Source: an uncultured Collinsella sp. (GTDB taxonomy: Bacteria > Actinomycetota > Coriobacteriia > Coriobacteriales > Coriobacteriaceae). Taken from it: a stretch of 64,000 nucleotides of DNA. Where the stretch lies: NCBI GenBank assembly GCA_902494555.1, contig CABUTR010000005.1, positions 25,341 to 89,340 on the forward strand, written 5' to 3'. Made by a program: the position numbers and the translations under genes. This document shows, one piece after another, positions 60,401-64,000 of this stretch. How positions within the stretch are numbered: the first letter of the stretch is position 1; each line of letters starts with the position of its first letter. The notes below the pieces were generated by a model. It ran no database searches, had not been told where the DNA came from, and saw only the letters and a list, made by a program, of their open reading frames with translations.

Positions 60401-60741
60401 CCCACGCCCGTGAGCGTGAGCGCCAGCTCCACGTTTTCCAAAATGGTCTGATGCGGAATGAGATTATAGCTCTGGAACACAAAGCCGATGCGGTTGTTGC
60501 GGTAGGCATCCCAATCGCGATCGTGAAAGTCTTTGGTCGAAATACCGTCGATCAGCAGGTCGCCAGAATCGAAATGATCGAGCCCACCGATAACGTTGAG
60601 CATCGTAGTTTTACCCGACCCCGAAGGTCCCAGAATGGCCACGAACTCGTTATCGCGAAAAGCCAGGCTCACGTTATCGAGCGCCACCTGCGTAAACGAC
60701 TGCGTGACGTACCTTTTGCAAATACCTTTGAGCTCCAGCAT
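57487..60741 (-). CDS. MacB-like ABC ATPase-permease fusion with a very large ectodomain
   Basis: A 1084-residue protein. Residues 1-230 are an ABC ATPase: Walker A GPSGSGKT, LSGGQMQRVAIARAL, LADEPTGALD. The rest is an FtsX/MacB-type permease: TM at NLMTKKGRTAMTAFAGSIGIIGIAAILA, an extracytoplasmic part of about 600 residues, and three TMs at the C-terminus ending in the FtsX pattern (LERKKEIGILRAIGASKRNVANVFNAE). The ectodomain carries short repeats of D-L-S-G (near residues 660-680) and many helical coil-like runs. The ATG at 60741 is chosen to place the ATPase start at its normal position. Probably transports or mechanically couples to an envelope process; the ligand is unknown. Confidence 0.88.
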   Translation of the reverse strand: MLELKGICKRYVTQSFTQVALDNVSLAFRDNEFVAILGPSGSGKTTMLNVIGGLDHFDSGDLLIDGISTKDFHDRDWDAYRNNRIGFVFQSYNLIPHQTILENVELALTLTGVGHAERRQRAREALEKVGLGEHVNKRPSQLSGGQMQRVAIARALINDPEIVLADEPTGALDSTTSVQVMDLLKDVARDRLVIMVTHNPELAYQYATRIVNLADGKITDDSDPFDVAKATRREARPTRKTSMSFVTALGLSARNLMTKKGRTAMTAFAGSIGIIGIAAILALSNGVNGYIKKVEVDTLSSYPLTISKQDYDLSSMMGGQGAADDGSSESVDSSDDSAGGKAQGTDKIPVVTAVKDMFASVKSNDMTSFKAWLDAGGDGIDKEVNAIQYGYGVSPVVYRAGKGDEKPVRLVPNAMTEAMSGGASSAATVSMESMGTSVFNEMIDDQSLLDSQYDVVAGHWPTSANEAVMVLSSRGTVGDYTLYSIGALDIDELNDLVNSAMAADGGVETPETGTDFTYDDALSTTFKVLSPADAYRKNEETGMWTDMSGDADFMVAKVADGIDVRIVGVVRPNETANASALSPGIAYTHALTRQLMERATDSQIVQEQLAHPETDVFTGKTFDELQGEAKQGVDLGSMFSVDEAALKSAFSFDTSALSGAAGGMDLSGIDLSGLDIDLSGVGKDIDFSDIIAKAPVPDFSGIFDGLELTPEQMQQVGTLANQLFEGFLRSDQFKALSPEDLKDASKLAAAFSTYLESDTAAQQILAQLKALGGDALAERLQQAMTDYVQKQLAPYLQQAMDQVTKSISDQIAATVSAQLKAGAAGLMGQMATQVSSSFANLASAMRVDASAFARAIHFNMDAEDLSSLMMSYAKASKLTYDNNLTTLGYADEADPISVKIFPRDFEAKERVLDHIDAYNKQVKAAGHDEQAISYTDYMGIIMGSVTDIVNTISLVLIAFVSISLVVSSIMIGIITYISVLERKKEIGILRAIGASKRNVANVFNAETFIEGLIAGVFAIVVVVLVSFPVNAWALAAKQVPNLMSLPVQDALVLIAISVLLTVVAGLLPARSASKKDPVEALRSE

Positions 60742-60885
60742 GGACGGCAACCTCTCCCGCGCGGGCACTCTGCCCGCTCTCCCCCGCCGTTCGTATTCGA
60801 CGCGTTTGTCCTACTCTATCCCCATTTTTTACCAGCGCCAGTGAGGAATGTAACGAAGCGCATCAAAAAACGAACGGGACGGCGC

Positions 60886-60915
60886 CCAAAAGAAGAGGTC
60901 CCGAGCGGGACCTCT
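60886..60915 (-). terminator. Terminator after the redox operon
   Basis: AGAGGTCCCG (60894-60903) and CGGGACCTCT (60906-60915) are exact complements. On the minus strand the stem is followed by TCTTTT, so it fits termination of the tlpA-like transcript. Confidence 0.7.
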
Positions 60916-60994
60916 ATATGGTGGAGCTTATCTTGAAAGGTAGCGGACTACTTCGCACAGCGACACGCGATCCTCGCTATGCTTTACGCGTTTT

Positions 60995-61966
60995 TTACTG
61001 CTCGCTATTCGCAATCGCCTGGTCGATAAGCTTGTCGAGTGCCGCGCGCTGCTCGGCGGAGCTGATGGCTCCCACGATTGGATCCCCTACGATGTTGCCA
61101 TTCTGATCGATGACATACGTTGTCGGGAACGAGAACAAATTTGACGTAAACTTACCGGCCTCGCTATCCGACTTGAACCAGATGTTCTTATACGTCACGC
61201 CCTTCTTGCTCAGCACGTCCTTGGCATCTGCAATCTCGCCCTTGTTGCCATCGAGCGTAAAGGAATTGACGCCCACGACCTGACCGCCCTTCTTGGCAAG
61301 CTCCTGATTCAGTTTCTCAAGATCGCCCAGCTCGCCCACGCACGGCTTGCAAGTGGTGAACCAGAAGTTCATGACGGTGACCTTGTTCTTAGAGAACAGC
61401 TCGTCGCTACTCACGTCGTTGCCATCCAGGTCTTTGCCCGTAAAGCTGGGGAACTTCGTCGCCTCGCTCGAAGCATTGGCACCAGCCGTCATGCCAGCGG
61501 CCGAAGCGTCGACGCTCTCGCCTTCGCTCGGCGTGCTTCCACAGCCGGGGAACTCCTTCTCCAAGCTCTCGAGCTTGTCCTCGATCTCCTTGATCTGCTG
61601 CGCACCGGCCTTGAGCGTCTTGAGCTCATCCGCCGTGAACTCATCCTTGGCGCCGTCGATGGTCTTGAGCAGGAAATCGCCGTAATTGCTGCCGTCCTCA
61701 ATCATTACCGAGTCTTTATTTGCCGCATTGAATACCTTTTCCCACAGCGCGTTATCACTCGAAAGGATATCGTTCTCCTTTTTCATGAGCTTCGCATACA
61801 GCTCGGCGGCCTCATCGGCATTGGTCGGCTTCTGCGCAGTGAGTTCTGCGATCTTAGGATCGGAGCTCGCAGATTCGCTCGCATTGCCACTGGGCGCCGA
61901 ACATGCCACAAGGCACAAGGCCAATACCGGCACCATAAACAGGGCCGCAATCTTAGAAAGCTTCAT
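60995..61966 (-). CDS. TlpA/ResA-like thioredoxin-fold lipoprotein
   Basis: A 323-residue exported lipoprotein. Lipobox LVAC follows a hydrophobic signal; a long helical acidic spacer of about 130 residues (AELYAKLMKKENDILSS, EIEDKLESLEKEF) leads to the thioredoxin fold with active site TTCKPCVGE, cis-proline region FSFPTTYVID and the C-terminal helix. GGAGGA spacing favours ATG 61966 over 61972. It probably exchanges disulfides outside the membrane, with electrons from the 4Fe-4S protein encoded just upstream. Confidence 0.9.
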   Translation of the reverse strand: MKLSKIAALFMVPVLALCLVACSAPSGNASESASSDPKIAELTAQKPTNADEAAELYAKLMKKENDILSSDNALWEKVFNAANKDSVMIEDGSNYGDFLLKTIDGAKDEFTADELKTLKAGAQQIKEIEDKLESLEKEFPGCGSTPSEGESVDASAAGMTAGANASSEATKFPSFTGKDLDGNDVSSDELFSKNKVTVMNFWFTTCKPCVGELGDLEKLNQELAKKGGQVVGVNSFTLDGNKGEIADAKDVLSKKGVTYKNIWFKSDSEAGKFTSNLFSFPTTYVIDQNGNIVGDPIVGAISSAEQRAALDKLIDQAIANSEQ

Positions 61967-61996
61967 AGTCATTCCTCCGTTTTGTCGAAGCTTGTT

Positions 61997-62899
61997 TTAC
62001 TTTTTATCGGCGGTCAAGGGAAGCCTTTCCGCCGACACATCCAGGCCATAGCGATAGCTGATGGCATCGACAGGACAGGCCCCGATGCACTTTCCGCACC
62101 GGATACATTCGGCATGATTGGGCGCGCGGACCACATCAACGTCCATCTGACAAACCTTTGAGCACTTGCCGCACGAGACGCATTTGCACGCGTCAACCTG
62201 AATCCCCAGTAGGGACACCCTATTCATGAGCGCATAGAATGCGCCGAGTGGACAAATCCATTTGCAGAAGGGGCGGTAGAACAAAACGCTCAGCACTACC
62301 ACGGCAATGAGAACGGCAAGTTTCCAAGTAAAGAGATGTCCCAACGCAGATCGAATGCCGGCATTGGCAATGGCCAGCGGAATGGCGCCCTCGAGCACAC
62401 CCTGCGGACAGATGTACTTACAAAAGAACGGGTCGCCCATGCCCACGTCGTTAACCACCAAGACAGGCAGCAGCACCACGGCAAACAGCAGCACGACGTA
62501 CTTGATGTACGTGAGCGGCTTGAGCTTTTTCGTGGAGAACTTTTTGCCGGGAATCTTGTGAAGCAGCTCCTGCAGTCAGCCAAACGGGCACAGAAAGCCG
62601 CATACAAAGCGTCCCAGCAGCACGCCGAGCAAAATGAGCGTACCGGTTACATAGTAGGAGAAGTTGAACTTGGATGAACCTACCACCGCCTGGAACGACC
62701 CGATGGGGCACGCACCCGATGCCGCAGGGCACGAATAGCAATTAAGTCCAGGTACGCAGACTGTTTTTCCCGCGCCCTGATAGATGCTTCCTTTGGCAAA
62801 GTTTGGCAGGTGAATATTGGTGACCAGCGTCGCCGCCGCCTGAATGAATCCGCGAAATCGGGCCAAAACATGCGACGCAGTGTTTTCTCTTTTATCCAA
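61997..62899 (-). pseudogene. NapH-like 4Fe-4S membrane protein with an in-frame TGA at a conserved Trp
   Basis: The frame encodes an integral membrane iron-sulfur protein. It has an early cysteine cluster (CVPGLNCYSCPAASGACPIG), TM helices, two CxxxCP motifs (CGFLCPFG; CKYICPQG; CKWICPLG) and a C-terminal pair of 4Fe-4S ferredoxin motifs (CVSCGKCSKVC; CIRCGKCIGAC). A single TGA at 62576-62578 interrupts it after CPFG, where relatives read CPFGW; TGG to TGA is one change, and the frame resumes at LQELLHKIPGKKF. The start is taken as TTG 62899. Either a recent nonsense mutation or an error; read-through cannot be excluded. The TGA would truncate the protein before the ferredoxin domain. Confidence 0.8.
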
Positions 62900-63038
62900 T
62901 TCCGATACACTCCAAGCACAGCCTAATCGCTTTGGCCAGCACGGCATCCGCCTCGCCACGCATAACGCCAAAGCACACCATGGTAATTCCGACGATCAAC
63001 AAAGCGACCTGTACCACGGGTTTTACCGCTTTGAACAA
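62892..63038 (-). CDS. CD1871A-type small CXXC membrane protein
   Basis: A 48-residue protein. Translating from the TTG at 63038 (AAAGGAG is 8 bp upstream) gives a hydrophobic helix VVQVALLIVGITMVCFGVM and the C-terminal hallmark CLECIGIG. This matches the small CXXC family called CD1871A, which usually neighbours 4Fe-4S and thioredoxin-like genes. Its stop overlaps the start of the 4Fe-4S gene, so the three redox genes form one operon. Likely role: thiol partner or electron relay in the membrane. Confidence 0.75.
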   Translation of the reverse strand: MFKAVKPVVQVALLIVGITMVCFGVMRGEADAVLAKAIRLCLECIGIG

Positions 63039-63128
63039 CTCGACCACTCCTTTCGTTACGCGACCATTGGACCATATCGACTATAAAATCCGTGTTAAGC
63101 GCGATTTGGAATGTGCAAGGAGACTGTT

Positions 63129-63803
63129 ATGCGTATTTTGATCGTCGAGGACGAGCGGGCGCTGTGCGATGCAATCGCGCGCAGTTTGCGAAACTTGGCG
63201 TACAGCGTCGACTGCTGTCACGACGGACAGGAGGCGCTCGACCTACTGGACGTTGAGGCCTTCGACCTCGTGGTACTCGACCTCAACCTTCCCCGCATCG
63301 ATGGCATGACCGTACTCAGGGAACTTAGGAAAAATGACTGCGAGACTAAGGTACTGATTCTGTCCGCACGTGGCGAAGTATCCGATAAAGTCGCCGGACT
63401 TGATGCCGGCGCCAACGATTACCTCACCAAGCCGTTTCATCTGGACGAACTTGCGGCAAGGATCCGCAGCCTTACCCTCAGGCGCTTCGCACAAAGCGAC
63501 ATAGTATTAACCTGCGGAAAGCTCCGCTTTGACACCAAGGCGCGCATCGCTTCCGTGGACAGCGAGGCTCTATCTCTTACGCGCAAGGAAACGGGAATCT
63601 TGGAATACCTGATGCTTAATCAGGGGCGACCGGTAAGCCAAGAGGAGCTTATCGAGCACGTTTGGGATAGCAGTGTGAACAGCTTTAGCAACGCAACCCG
63701 TGTTCATATCTCGTCGCTCAGGAAAAAGCTGCGCAGCGCTTTGGGATACGACCCGATTCGCAATCGGATTGGAGAGGGCTACGTTATGGAGGATGGCGAA
63801 TGA
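63129..63803 (+). CDS. OmpR/PhoB-family response regulator
   Basis: A 224-residue regulator. The receiver domain has the acid pocket VEDE, phosphorylation site Asp51 in VVLDLNLPRIDG and KPF at the end; the C-terminal winged helix (LSLTRKETGILEYLM...VHISSLRKKLR) binds DNA. AAGGAG precedes ATG 63129. It is divergent from the redox operon with 90 bp between the starts and overlaps the kinase start (ATGA at 63800), so it probably controls the redox genes. Confidence 0.94.
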   Translation: MRILIVEDERALCDAIARSLRNLAYSVDCCHDGQEALDLLDVEAFDLVVLDLNLPRIDGMTVLRELRKNDCETKVLILSARGEVSDKVAGLDAGANDYLTKPFHLDELAARIRSLTLRRFAQSDIVLTCGKLRFDTKARIASVDSEALSLTRKETGILEYLMLNQGRPVSQEELIEHVWDSSVNSFSNATRVHISSLRKKLRSALGYDPIRNRIGEGYVMEDGE

Positions 63804-64000
63804 AAGGACTTTCGCTGCAATGGCGCATAACGATCATGACGGCACTTCTGACGTGCGCGGCGTGCATGCTGACAAACTGCCTGGTCGGCTATACGGGTAT
63901 GCGCTACATGGATGCCAGCGGCAGTGACATCTCGGCCTTTAACGCATCCGGTGAAGATTCGCCCCAATCGTGCGACCCAACTAAAGCGACCCTCTATGAA
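63800..64000 (+). CDS. Sensor histidine kinase, N-terminal part only (cut by window)
   Basis: The first 67 codons are visible. After the start comes a TM helix (WRITIMTALLTCAACMLTNCLVGY) and the beginning of an extracytoplasmic region. Kinase domains lie beyond the window; the assignment rests on the overlap with the response regulator gene (ATGA) and a typical N-terminus. Confidence 0.75.
   Translation, partial: MKGLSLQWRITIMTALLTCAACMLTNCLVGYTGMRYMDASGSDISAFNASGEDSPQSCDPTKATLYE

Noticed and set aside
62576..62578. General UGA-to-Trp code change
   Set aside because: Other clearly intact genes here end in TGA (for example trmL and the TetM-like gene), so UGA is a normal stop.
1..64000. CRISPR arrays, tRNA or rRNA genes, phage or IS transposases
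   Set aside because: No regularly spaced repeats, no cloverleaf-like sequence that I could support and no transposase motifs were found.

Overview
The window reads like a chromosomal segment of a Collinsella-type bacterium (class Coriobacteriia, Actinomycetota). This placement is an inference from the high GC, compact coding on both strands, strong AAGGAG-type ribosome sites, and gene types typical of gut anaerobes (a CD1871A-type CXXC peptide next to a 4Fe-4S protein and TlpA, thiazole salvage, a TetM-like GTPase). I see no rRNA, tRNA, CRISPR array, phage or transposase gene.

Layout. 1-4382 (minus strand): the 5' part of a nucleobase permease, a MetE-like methyltransferase, a LysR regulator and a HAD phosphatase. 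4423-6584: a giant perfect hairpin, then a TPP riboswitch with its terminator, then thiM - thiamine-binding protein - thiE. 6696-12264: a patatin and two related diguanylate-cyclase proteins, the longer carrying an EAL domain. 12339-15406: flavodoxin-type reductase, a candidate structured RNA before an ArsC-like gene, a CobW GTPase and trmL. 15399-22411: two related AAA ATPases around a short UvrA paralogue, with palindromic repeats at the borders, followed by a TetM-like ribosomal GTPase. 22476-24332: a possible small RNA, GNAT, a zinc-ribbon protein and RsmJ. 24585-30704: a solute-binding lipoprotein followed by a Cache-Cache-MscS channel, then two paralogous small membrane proteins around a LysR gene. 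30840-37450: RlmA-like methyltransferase, MATE pump, LysR/EamA pair, ung, and an SDR plus VUT-family transporter with a preQ1-I-like leader. 37607-43937: prfC, a GntR/ABC operon, a ClC protein, a LOG protein and a K+ channel. 44182-50636: two hybrid histidine kinases, one carrying two solute-binding domains, the other paired with a separate solute-binding lipoprotein. 50780-54109: a PatB/MalY aminotransferase broken by an in-frame TAG, trmO, an XRE-zinc-TipAS-like regulator and a glutaredoxin. 54228-56319: a lower-GC accessory island with an unknown 428-aa protein and a possible toxin-antitoxin pair. 56480-60741: a dihydrouridine synthase and a very large ABC-permease fusion. 60995-64000: a thiol-redox operon (CXXC peptide, 4Fe-4S membrane protein with an in-frame TGA, TlpA lipoprotein), divergent from a two-component system that runs off the window.

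Two themes recur. First, intergenic palindromes of at least three sequence families, most with a GGGAC/GTCCC core, sit on or within a few bases of stop codons. Second, sensing genes often pair an amino-acid-type binding protein with a Cache-bearing membrane effector (a channel in one place, a kinase in another). The best candidates for undescribed biology are the Cache-Cache-MscS operon, the ATPase-UvrA module and the 12967-13138 RNA.
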